DNA of 14,308 bases from Paracoccus sp. (in: a-proteobacteria) (GTDB lineage: Bacteria; Pseudomonadota; Alphaproteobacteria; Rhodobacterales; Rhodobacteraceae): the NCBI GenBank assembly GCA_031178645.1, contig JAPSIP010000010.1, positions 1-14,308 on the forward strand. Direction: 5' to 3'. Position 1 is the first letter of the stretch, and each line of letters opens with the position of its first letter. The position numbers and the translations under genes were made by a program. Of this stretch, positions 7,163-14,308 are shown piece by piece. The notes beneath the pieces are model-generated. The model did not search any database. It saw nothing but the letters and a program-made list of their open reading frames with translations, and had not been told where the DNA came from.

Positions 7163-9258
7163 AGGGGAAGGACGCTCCACTGCCGCAACAGGGCGGGATC
7201 CGACACAAGGGCGTCGGTTTCGTCGCGGGTCAGGTAATTCAGCGCCTGCGTCTTGGTCCCGGCATGGGCGATCTTGGCGCCGGCGGTGATGCGGGCCAGG
7301 CGCTTGTCTTCGGGCAGGACCGGGTTTTCGGGCAAAAGCGCGACGTGGCGGTCGATCTGCGCCTGGTCCCCGCCAAAAGCCAGCAGGCCCGCCGCGCCTT
7401 TCAGGGGGCGGGGCATCGCGCGGACCACGGCGCTGGCGTCTGACAGCACCGCCGGCGGGTCACGCTCCTCGGGCGTGACCAGCAGGCCCCGCATCCGCGC
7501 CCAACGGCCGAAGATCGGGCTTGCCGAATAGCGCGAGGTCAAGGGCGACAGGATCAGCCCGGCCAGGATGGGCGACAGCCAGATCAGTTGGGCGGGCGAA
7601 AACTGCGCCAGCACGATCAGCGTGCCGATCCCAAGCCCCACATGGACCCAGTGCCGGGCGATCACCACGTTCCAGTCGGGCATGGACCCGGCCCGGACCT
7701 GGGCGTTCCAGCCGCTGTCGCGGCCGCGCAGGATTTCATAGATCTGGCGGGTCTGGATCAGCATCTGAACCGGGGCGATCAGGGCCGACAGCAGAATCTC
7801 GAACAGGGAACTGGCAAAGATCCGCACCGGCCCGCCGGAATTGCGCGCGAGAGGCCGCAGCCAGGCGCGGAAGGTCGCGATCAGCTTGGGCAGCAGCAAA
7901 AGCGCCATCGACACCACGAACAGCCACAGCATCCGGCGGGCATCGAAGACCGGCCAGTCGGGGAACAACTGATAGGCGTTCGGGAAATATTCGGGCGTGG
8001 ACAGCAGCACCGTGGCCGACAGGACCAGACCCACCAGGATCAGGGCCAGCCAAAGCGGGCTCATCAGGAAGCCCAGGATGCCGATGGTGAAATGCGCCAG
8101 CGTCACGGCCCGCGCGCCGCGCATTCCGAACAGGCGGGAATGCTGCAGGTTGCCCTGCGCCCAGCGGCGTTCGCGCACCGCCATGTCCAGAAGCGTCGGC
8201 GGGCAGCCTTCGAAGCTGCCGCGCAGGTCGTGGTCCAGCCGGACCTTCCAGCCGGCGCGGCACAGGGCCGCTGCTTCCACAAAGTCATGCGACAGGATGG
8301 TGCCGCCAAAGGGTGGACTGCCGGGCAGGCGCGGCAGCCCGCAGGCCGAGGCAAAGGCCGTCATGCGGATGATGGCATTATGGCCCCAGAAATTGCCCGT
8401 ATCGCCCGACCAGGCCGATACGCCCCGCGCGATCATCGGCCCATAGACGCGGCCCGCGAACTGGGTCAGCCGGGCAAAGATCGTCTCGCCGCCCACCAGG
8501 ATCGGCATGGTCTGGATCAGCGCCAGCCGGGGATCGGCGTTCATCCGGGCGGACAATTCGCGGATCGTGGCGCCGGTCATGATGCTGTCGGCGTCCAGCA
8601 CGACCATCTGGTCATAGCGGCCGCCCCAGCGGCGAACGAAGTCGCTGATGTTGCCGGTCTTGCGATCCTCGTTGGTGATGCGGCGGCGATACCAGATCGG
8701 CAGGGGCGACATCTTGCGGGCCGCGTCGATCACCATCGTCTCGTTCACGGCGATGACGGGGTCGCGGCTGTCGGACAGCACGAAGATCTCGGCCCGGTCG
8801 GCCATGCCCTCGCGTTCCAGTTCCCGGGCAAGGGCCGTCAGCAGGCCGATGCTTTTCTGCGCATCCTCGTGATAGATCGGCATGACCACGGCCAGGCGCG
8901 CGTCGTTCGGCCCCGAAGGCGTCGTCAGGCGCGATGCGAACAGCCCGGCCAGCACGTTGCAGAAGGAAAACCCCACCCAGGCAAAGGTGGGGGCGAACAG
9001 CGCCAGCAGCGCCCATTGCATCGGCGTCGGATTGTCGCCGAAGGTCCGCAGCATCTGCATGAAGCCGATCACGGCGATGGCCGCGGTGCCGCCAAAGCTG
9101 ACAAGGCGGGCCATCCAGACGCGCCAGCCGTTGTGGACGCGCGGGAAGGCCCGTTGGGGCCGCGCGCCGAAGTCCTGCATCGGCATGGCCAGTGGCGATT
9201 CGGGCGGGGTCGCGGGCATATGCGCCAAGTCTGCGGAACGCGGATCAGCCGGGTTCAT
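7159..9258 (-). CDS. opgH: OpgH (MdoH), glucan glucosyltransferase of periplasmic glucan synthesis
   Basis: This is a 699-aa inner-membrane family 2 glycosyltransferase that polymerises beta-1,2-linked glucose from UDP-glucose and passes the chain to the periplasm. Two membrane segments occur near the N-terminus. Then comes the GT2 domain with AVVMPIYHED, the DxD motif D222-A-D224 for metal-UDP binding, HDFVEAAALCRAGW (catalytic Asp region) and R362-E-R-R-W366, the (Q/R)xxRW acceptor motif. Several more membrane spans follow. E. coli MdoH is longer (about 850 aa) because of an N-terminal extension; this one is mid-sized. The ATG at 9258 overlaps the opgG TGA by 4 nt, and the same ATGA arrangement joins it to opgC. 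The extra seven-residue start at 9279 would lie inside opgG and is less likely. The linkage assignment comes from the family, not the sequence. Confidence 0.94.
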   Translation of the reverse strand: MNPADPRSADLAHMPATPPESPLAMPMQDFGARPQRAFPRVHNGWRVWMARLVSFGGTAAIAVIGFMQMLRTFGDNPTPMQWALLALFAPTFAWVGFSFCNVLAGLFASRLTTPSGPNDARLAVVMPIYHEDAQKSIGLLTALARELEREGMADRAEIFVLSDSRDPVIAVNETMVIDAARKMSPLPIWYRRRITNEDRKTGNISDFVRRWGGRYDQMVVLDADSIMTGATIRELSARMNADPRLALIQTMPILVGGETIFARLTQFAGRVYGPMIARGVSAWSGDTGNFWGHNAIIRMTAFASACGLPRLPGSPPFGGTILSHDFVEAAALCRAGWKVRLDHDLRGSFEGCPPTLLDMAVRERRWAQGNLQHSRLFGMRGARAVTLAHFTIGILGFLMSPLWLALILVGLVLSATVLLSTPEYFPNAYQLFPDWPVFDARRMLWLFVVSMALLLLPKLIATFRAWLRPLARNSGGPVRIFASSLFEILLSALIAPVQMLIQTRQIYEILRGRDSGWNAQVRAGSMPDWNVVIARHWVHVGLGIGTLIVLAQFSPAQLIWLSPILAGLILSPLTSRYSASPIFGRWARMRGLLVTPEERDPPAVLSDASAVVRAMPRPLKGAAGLLAFGGDQAQIDRHVALLPENPVLPEDKRLARITAGAKIAHAGTKTQALNYLTRDETDALVSDPALLRQWSVLPL

Positions 9259-10832
9259 GCTGTCCAGCGTGCAAGCCATGTTTCGCTCTGGGCCACACCG
9301 TCGGGCGTGGTCAGCACCGCCTGCAGGTCGGCCAGCGTCGCGTTGCCCGGCTCGAACTCGAACGCCAGGCGCAGCACGCCCTGGTCGGGCAGCGGCTTCA
9401 GATAGGCATGGACAATCGTCCCGGCCGAAGTGGTGACCTGCGATTCCGGCAGCGTGTCGGTGAACAGCGACAGGTCGAAATCGACGATCACGCTGCGCGC
9501 GGCCTCGGAGTTGATCGACCGCCCGCTGCGAACCTGGCGCACCTTGGCCAGGGGAAGGTCGTTGGCCGGCAGCGCCGCGAAGATCAGCCGATAGCGGAAT
9601 TCATGGCGCTTGTCGCGGGCCAGGGGCTCCTTCGGAACCCAGCAGCTGACGATGTTGTCGTTGAACTCGTTCTCGACGGGGATCTCGACCAGGCGGACCT
9701 CGCCCTCGCCCCAGTTCTCCTCGGGCTCGATCCAGGCCGAGGGGCGCAGGTGATACAGCGCCTCAGGGTCCTGGTAATGGTCGAAATCGCGGCTGCGCTG
9801 CACAAGGCCGAAGCCGCGCGGGTTGTTGTCCACGAAGGACGCGATCTGCAGGGTCTTGTGCGCGCCCAGCGTGCGCCACAGGGCCTGGCCCGCGCCTGTA
9901 TGCATTTCCAGCCCGTCGCTGTCATGGACAGCGGGGCGATAGTCGTCCACCTCGCGCCGGCTGGCCGGGCCGAACCAGAACATCGAGGTCAGGGGCGCAA
10001 GCCCGGTATTCTGCAACTCGACCCGCGGGAACAGCGCGACGCGCGTTCGCACGATCGTCGATGCACCCGGATTGACGTCGAACTGATAGGCCCCGGCCAC
10101 CGACTTGCTGTCCAGAAGCGCATAGATGCGCACCCATTCCGATGTCTCGGACGGCTCCTGGATCCAGAAGTCGGTGAACAGCGGGAATTCCTCGCCATCC
10201 GGGCTGCCGGTCTTGATCGCAAGCCCGCGCGCCGACAGGCCATAGATCGTGCCGCGCGCCACGGCGCGGAAATAGGTCGCGCCCTGGAAGACCAGGAACT
10301 CGTCCATGACGCCGGGGCGGTTCAGGATGGTGCGCAGGCGGAAGCCCGACCATCCCATCTGCCCCTTGTTCTGCAGGTCCGCGCCGTCGGGAAACTGCGA
10401 GGGATCGAATTCCAGAAGCGACGGGTCGAACTCCAGCCGGTGCGGAACGCCGTCGCGCACGATGCTGATATTGACCGGCTCATAGAAGATCGCGCCGGGC
10501 GGCAGAAGGTCCATGCCAAAGCGCGGGTTGCCCGCGAAGGGATCCCGGTCGCGGCGAAAGCGGATGGCGCGATACTGGTCATAGGTCAGGTTGGCAAAGC
10601 TGCCCACCTGCTCGGCAACCGGCTGTTCGTAAACCCGGGTGGCGCGTTCCGACGCCAGGGAGGCCACTTCCTCGAAACCGAAGGTGGTGGGCGGCGCGGG
10701 CGGCGGGGTGTTTCCCCCCTCGCCGGCTGATGCCGCCTCGTCCGTTGCTGTCTGCGCCTGCGCAGGGATGGCCATGAACGACCCTCCTGCGGCCAAGGCG
10801 GTGGCTGCGTTGAGAAAATGACGGCGTTTCAT
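9255..10832 (-). CDS. opgG: OpgG/OpgD family periplasmic glucan biosynthesis protein
   Basis: This is a 525-aa periplasmic protein of the MdoG family (PF04349), required to make osmoregulated periplasmic glucans. E. coli members of the family define glycoside hydrolase family GH186. The N-terminus MKRRHFLNAATALAAGG...AQA is a signal peptide with a twin-arginine-like motif (RRHFL, 3-7) and probable cleavage after Ala26. A Tat-type leader recalls the OpgD branch, so OpgG versus OpgD is not settled. A short Pro- and Gly-rich linker (about 28-50) precedes the conserved body, including FGFEEVASLASERA, AYQFDVNPGAST, FWFGP and DNNPRGFGLVQRSRDF. It is first in the opgGHC operon, 22 nt after the predicted transcription start and without a visible Shine-Dalgarno. 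The stop overlaps the opgH start. Identification as the family is firm. Confidence 0.93.
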   Translation of the reverse strand: MKRRHFLNAATALAAGGSFMAIPAQAQTATDEAASAGEGGNTPPPAPPTTFGFEEVASLASERATRVYEQPVAEQVGSFANLTYDQYRAIRFRRDRDPFAGNPRFGMDLLPPGAIFYEPVNISIVRDGVPHRLEFDPSLLEFDPSQFPDGADLQNKGQMGWSGFRLRTILNRPGVMDEFLVFQGATYFRAVARGTIYGLSARGLAIKTGSPDGEEFPLFTDFWIQEPSETSEWVRIYALLDSKSVAGAYQFDVNPGASTIVRTRVALFPRVELQNTGLAPLTSMFWFGPASRREVDDYRPAVHDSDGLEMHTGAGQALWRTLGAHKTLQIASFVDNNPRGFGLVQRSRDFDHYQDPEALYHLRPSAWIEPEENWGEGEVRLVEIPVENEFNDNIVSCWVPKEPLARDKRHEFRYRLIFAALPANDLPLAKVRQVRSGRSINSEAARSVIVDFDLSLFTDTLPESQVTTSAGTIVHAYLKPLPDQGVLRLAFEFEPGNATLADLQAVLTTPDGVAQSETWLARWTA

Positions 10833-10861
10833 ATCGGGTGATGGTTGCCAAAAACCGTGTC

Positions 10862-10890
10862 ATTATAAGGGTGCTGCATTGCCGCAGCAA
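10862..10890 (-). promoter_or_regulatory. Sigma70-type promoter of the opgGHC operon
   Basis: On the minus strand TTGCTG (10885-10890) is followed after exactly 17 bp by TATAAT (10862-10867), a perfect -10 hexamer. The predicted start is near 10855, giving a leader of about 22 nt before the opgG ATG. It lies in the 135-bp gap after ptsP, so opgGHC can be transcribed independently of lysC-ptsP. The -35 matches 3 of 6 consensus bases. Confidence 0.65.
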
Positions 10891-10967
10891 GGCGCAAGCC
10901 GAAAGCGGGGCGGCCAGCCGGGACTGGTGGGCCGGGCCTGCCGCTGCCCCGTCTCGCGGCTTTCCGC

Positions 10968-13214
10968 CTATTGTTGCGCCAGCCATTCGGTGATGGGGCG
11001 GCGCAGGTTCGGTTTTCCCGAATCCAGCCCCTCGTCGATGATCTTGCGCAATTCGGTGATCGAGACCCGCCGGATCAGGTGCTTGACCGGCCCGATGGAA
11101 GCCGGGCGCATTGACAGGCGCGGAATCCCTAGGGCGGCAAAGGTCAGCGCCTCGACCGGGCGGCCCGCATCCTCGCCGCAGAAGGACAAGGGCACACGCG
11201 CCTCCTCGCAGCGCGCGATGATCTGGCGCAGCATCAGCAGGAAGGACGAGCTGAGCGTGTCATAACGCCGCCGCACCCGTTCGTTTTCCCGATCGGCGGC
11301 AAAGAAGAACTGCTTGAGGTCGTTGCCCCCGATCGAGATGAAGTCGCACATCTCGAAGAACTTCCGGGGCGCGAATGCCAGCGACGGCGTTTCCAGCATC
11401 GCGCCCACGCGGATGTCGGTGGGCATGGGATGGCCCAGACGCTGTTCGCGCGACAGTTCCTGCATCAGGATTTTATATGCCGCATCGTATTCGCTGATAT
11501 CCGCGATGAAGGGGAACATCACATGCAGTGGCCGCCCGCTGGATGCGCGGATCAGCGCCTGCAACTGCATCCGCAGCACGCCGCGCTTGTCCAAACCCAC
11601 GCGGATCGCGCGCCAGCCCATCGCCGGGTTCGGTTCGTCCTGCGGCTTCATATAGGGCAGGACCTTGTCGGACCCGATGTCCAGCGTGCGGAACATCACC
11701 GGCTTGCCCTGGGCATTGTCCATGACGCGGCGGTAAAGCTCGGCCAATTCGCCCCGGCGGGGGACGTGGTTGCGGATCAGGAACTGCAATTCGGTGCGGA
11801 ACAGGCCCACGCCTTCCGCCCCGGACCCTGCCAGAGACGGCAGGTCGGCCATCAGGCCCGCGTTCATGTAAAGCTGGACCGTCGTTCCGCAGGTGCCCGT
11901 CGCAGGCAAGCCGCGCAGGCTGGCATAGCGGTTCTGCGCCTCGGCCTGCATGGCGATCTTGTCCAGGAAGGCCTTGTGGACGCTTTCCTCGGGGCGCAGG
12001 TGAACGATGCCCTGGTCGCCATCGACCAGGATCGTGTCGCCGTTCAGCGCCTCGGTCGTGATGCGGGGCGCGTGGATCACCAGCGGGATCGCCAGGGCGC
12101 GCGCCACGATGGCCGCGTGGCTGCCCACGGATCCGTCCTCCAGCACGACACCCTTCAGGCGGCGGCCGTATTCCAGCAGTTCCGCCGGGCCGATGTTGCG
12201 GGCGACCAGGATCGGGTTGTCGGGCATCTCGGCCCCAGTATCGGCCCCCTGCCCCGTCAGGATGCGCAAAAGCCGGTTGGACAGGTCGTCCAGATCGTGC
12301 AGCCGTTCGCGCAAGTAAGGATCGGCGGCCATCTCCAGCCGTGCGCGGGCAGCGGACTGTTCCTTTTCCACCGCGGCCTCGGCAGACAGGCCAAGCTGGA
12401 TGTCCTCCTCCATCCGCTTCAGCCAGCTGCGCGAATGGGCGAACATGCGATAGGTTTCCAGAACGGCGGCGTGTTCCCCCTCGCCGCCCATGTCGGCGGC
12501 CGCGACCATTTTGTCCACGGTGCTGCGCAGCATTGCCACGCCTTCGTGCAACCGCGCGCTTTCGCGGTCGGGGTCGTCGCCCACGGGGTTGGTCACCACC
12601 ACGCGCGCCTCGTGCAGCCAGACCCGGCCTTCGGCGGCGCCTTCCTGGCCGGTCGAGCCGCGGATCATCAGCGGGAAGCGGTGCTTGGGCGGCATCGAAT
12701 CCGACTGGCTGCCCTGGAAGGCGCCCAGTTCGGTCATCTCGGCCAGAACCATGGCCACGACTTCCAGGCCATAGATCTCGTCTTCTGAAAACAGCCGCGC
12801 CTCGCGGCACTGGACGACCAGCACGCCCAGGCGTTCGCCCACCCGCTGGATCGGCACGCCCAGGAAACTGGGGAACACTTCCTCGCCCGTTTCGGGCATG
12901 AAGCGGAAGCCGGGTTCGGACGGCGCATCGGCGGTATTGATGTAACGCCCGGTGCGGGCCACGCGGCCCACCAGGCCCTCGCCCAGCCGCAAGCGGGTGC
13001 GATGGACGGATTCGGGCCGCAGCCCTTCGGTCGCGCACAATTCCAGCGTGTTGGGATCGCGGAACAGATAGATCGAGCAGACCTGCGTCCCCATCGAATC
13101 GGCAATGTGATGGGTGATCTGGTCAAGCCGGTCCTGGCCGCCGCCGGGGGCAGCCAGGATGTTCTTCAACCGTTGCAACAGCTTGCGTGAATCGCTGTCC
13201 TTGCGGTCTTGCAT
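10968..13214 (-). CDS. ptsP: PtsP, enzyme I-Ntr of the nitrogen phosphotransferase system
   Basis: This 748-aa cytoplasmic kinase takes phosphate from phosphoenolpyruvate and passes it to NPr (PtsO) and then EIIA-Ntr (PtsN), a regulatory chain that does not transport sugar. An N-terminal GAF domain (about residues 20-165) marks the Ntr form and is where nitrogen-status ligands such as glutamine are thought to be sensed. The phosphohistidine domain follows, with active-site SHAAIVAR, His366. The C-terminal PEP-binding TIM barrel includes VGLFRTELQF, VMFRTLDIGSDK, SIGGNDLKQFFFAADR and SFCGEDAG, with catalytic Cys679. All key residues are present. It starts 62 nt after lysC, a pairing common in alphaproteobacteria, and is probably co-transcribed. 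The leader has GCAGG repeated three times, but no clear Shine-Dalgarno. npr and ptsN are outside the window. Confidence 0.95.
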   Translation of the reverse strand: MQDRKDSDSRKLLQRLKNILAAPGGGQDRLDQITHHIADSMGTQVCSIYLFRDPNTLELCATEGLRPESVHRTRLRLGEGLVGRVARTGRYINTADAPSEPGFRFMPETGEEVFPSFLGVPIQRVGERLGVLVVQCREARLFSEDEIYGLEVVAMVLAEMTELGAFQGSQSDSMPPKHRFPLMIRGSTGQEGAAEGRVWLHEARVVVTNPVGDDPDRESARLHEGVAMLRSTVDKMVAAADMGGEGEHAAVLETYRMFAHSRSWLKRMEEDIQLGLSAEAAVEKEQSAARARLEMAADPYLRERLHDLDDLSNRLLRILTGQGADTGAEMPDNPILVARNIGPAELLEYGRRLKGVVLEDGSVGSHAAIVARALAIPLVIHAPRITTEALNGDTILVDGDQGIVHLRPEESVHKAFLDKIAMQAEAQNRYASLRGLPATGTCGTTVQLYMNAGLMADLPSLAGSGAEGVGLFRTELQFLIRNHVPRRGELAELYRRVMDNAQGKPVMFRTLDIGSDKVLPYMKPQDEPNPAMGWRAIRVGLDKRGVLRMQLQALIRASSGRPLHVMFPFIADISEYDAAYKILMQELSREQRLGHPMPTDIRVGAMLETPSLAFAPRKFFEMCDFISIGGNDLKQFFFAADRENERVRRRYDTLSSSFLLMLRQIIARCEEARVPLSFCGEDAGRPVEALTFAALGIPRLSMRPASIGPVKHLIRRVSITELRKIIDEGLDSGKPNLRRPITEWLAQQ

Positions 13215-13276
13215 CGCCTGCCTGCCCTGCCTTGCTTTGCCCCGCAGGTGCCGTCCGGCACGCCGTCAGGAGGATC

Positions 13277-14308
13277 TCAGGCCGCTTCCAGGCCAAAGGC
13301 ATCATGCAGCGCCTGCACGGCCAGTTCCATATATTTGCGGTCGATCAGCACCGAAATCTTGATCTCGCTGGTTGAGATCACCTTGATGTTGACGTTTTCA
13401 TCGGCAAGCGCCTTGAACATCTTGGCCGCGACGCCCGTATGGCTGCGCATCCCGATGCCCACGACCGAAACCTTGGCAACTTCCGTGTCCACGACCAGTT
13501 CGTCATAGGCGATATGGCCCGAGGCCTTGGCCTCCTCCATCGCGCGCTTGGCCCGCTCGACCTGGTTGATCGGGACCGAGAAGGTCATGTCGGTCACCGA
13601 ACCCGGATGATCCTCGTAATCCTTTTCCGAAATGTTCTGGACGATCATGTCCACGTTCACGCCGGCTTCGGCCAGGGGCGCGAAGATGGCTGCGGAAATG
13701 CCGGGCCGGTCCTCGACCGTGACCAGGGTGATCTTGGCCTCGTCCCGCGAGGAGGCGACGCCGTTGACGACTTTCGATTCCATGATTTCCTCCTCATCGC
13801 AGATCAGGGTGCCCGAGTTCTCGTCCGTGTCCTCGAACGAGGATAGCACGCGCAGCCGCACCTTGTAGCGCATGGCCAGTTCGACGGACCGCGTTTGCAG
13901 GACCTTGGCGCCCAGGGATGCCAGTTCCAGCATCTCCTCGAAGGCGATCTTGTCCAGCTTGCGGGCCTTCGAGGTGATGCGCGGGTCGGTCGTGTAGACG
14001 CCGTCCACATCGGTATAGATGTCGCAGCGTTCGGCCGCGAAGGCCGCCGCGAAGGCCACGGCGGTCGTGTCCGACCCGCCCCGGCCCAGCGTGGTGATGC
14101 GCCCGTCCGGGCCTAAGCCCTGGAAGCCAGCGACCACGGCGGCCTTGAAGCCTTCGGCGAATTTCTGGTTGATATTGGCGCGCGGGATGTCCACGAAACG
14201 CGCGGCCGAATGGGCGGCGGTGGTGTTGATCGGCACCTGCCAGCCCTGCCAGGATCGCGCGGGCACGCCCATTTCCTGCAGGGTCAGGGCCATCAGGCCG
14301 GCCGTCAC
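13277..14308 (-). CDS. lysC: Aspartate kinase LysC, C-terminal part (5' end beyond the window)
   Basis: This enzyme phosphorylates L-aspartate, the first step to lysine, threonine, methionine and diaminopimelate. The visible 343 residues lack about 70 N-terminal ones, including the KFGG lysine loop. The reading frame is open to the window edge, where the first codon is GTG encoding an internal Val. GRGGSDTTA (visible residues 75-83) and DVDGVYTTDPR (100-110) form the nucleotide and aspartate site. Two ACT domains follow: LVTVEDRPGISAAIFAPLAE, then VSVVGIGMRSHTGVAAKMF through SEIKISVLID. This is the single-function, ACT-regulated type, in the family usually inhibited by lysine plus threonine. 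Internal starts for a separate beta subunit are known in some bacteria but cannot be judged here. It precedes ptsP by 62 nt. Confidence 0.96.
   Translation of the reverse strand: MTAGLMALTLQEMGVPARSWQGWQVPINTTAAHSAARFVDIPRANINQKFAEGFKAAVVAGFQGLGPDGRITTLGRGGSDTTAVAFAAAFAAERCDIYTDVDGVYTTDPRITSKARKLDKIAFEEMLELASLGAKVLQTRSVELAMRYKVRLRVLSSFEDTDENSGTLICDEEEIMESKVVNGVASSRDEAKITLVTVEDRPGISAAIFAPLAEAGVNVDMIVQNISEKDYEDHPGSVTDMTFSVPINQVERAKRAMEEAKASGHIAYDELVVDTEVAKVSVVGIGMRSHTGVAAKMFKALADENVNIKVISTSEIKISVLIDRKYMELAVQALHDAFGLEAA

Noticed and set aside
5832..7208. 458-codon minus-strand frame covering opgC and the tRNA-Cys
   Set aside because: It runs antisense through the tRNA and out of frame through opgC, and it lacks membrane segments. 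The 377-aa OpgC frame has the family signature.
7588..9405. 605-codon plus-strand open frame opposite opgH
   Set aside because: A high-GC antisense shadow rich in His, Gln, Arg and Gly. It has no motif, and the opposite strand encodes OpgH with all GT2 motifs.
9192..10730. 512-codon plus-strand open frame opposite opgG
   Set aside because: Same mirror-frame effect. OpgG is a full-length family protein with a signal peptide and operon overlaps.
11430..12788. 452-codon plus-strand open frame opposite ptsP
   Set aside because: Antisense shadow of a gene whose active-site His and Cys are in frame on the minus strand. No start signal or domain is seen.
13215..13276. Hairpin GTGCCG/CGGCAC (13248-13261) between lysC and ptsP as a terminator
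   Set aside because: Only a 6-bp arm with a 2-nt gap and no T-run. The 62-bp spacing and conserved pairing favour co-transcription. At most it is a processing or partial attenuation site.

Overview
The window is high-GC alphaproteobacterial chromosome. Gene content and protein sequences point to the order Rhodobacterales, with a Paracoccus- or Rhodobacter-like organism as a guess. The pointers are an opgG-opgH-opgC glucan operon, a pcm-tolC-popZ-like cluster, lysC next to ptsP, and an aerobic-type cobaltochelatase cobT. No insertion sequence, phage gene, CRISPR array or rRNA is visible. Almost all coding is on the minus strand. The exceptions are one flavin reductase, one tRNA and possibly a gene tail at the left edge.

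Layout, left to right. Bases 1-136 may hold the 3' end of a plus-strand gene. A two-hairpin repeat/terminator element (135-192) separates it from cobT (212-2080, minus), the acidic, VWA-bearing subunit of CobNST cobaltochelatase. Divergent from cobT is an NADPH-dependent FMN reductase (2233-2814, plus). It converges through a shared hairpin on a three-gene minus-strand operon. Read 5' to 3', that operon is a PIMT-family methyltransferase (pcm-like, 5147-5800), a TolC-family outer-membrane channel (3750-5150, ATGA overlap with pcm), and a PopZ-like protein with a disordered middle (2857-3726, 23 nt after tolC).

A tRNA-Cys(GCA) gene on the plus strand (5923-5996) stands between this operon and the osmoregulated periplasmic glucan operon opgG (9255-10832), opgH (7159-9258) and opgC (6029-7162). 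The three opg genes are joined by two ATGA stop/start overlaps. The operon has a good sigma70-type promoter candidate (10862-10890) in the gap after ptsP. The gene order fits the pathway: OpgH polymerises and exports a beta-glucan, OpgG acts on it in the periplasm, and OpgC decorates it, probably with succinyl groups.

The right end carries lysC (aspartate kinase, truncated by the window edge) followed by ptsP (EI-Ntr of the nitrogen phosphotransferase system). This pairing is common in alphaproteobacteria. The most interesting points are the PopZ-like protein in a PopZ-like neighbourhood, the apparent loss of the catalytic serine in the Pcm-like enzyme, an opg operon without opgI, and the tandem-hairpin repeat behind cobT. 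I found no convincing evidence of a wholly new system.
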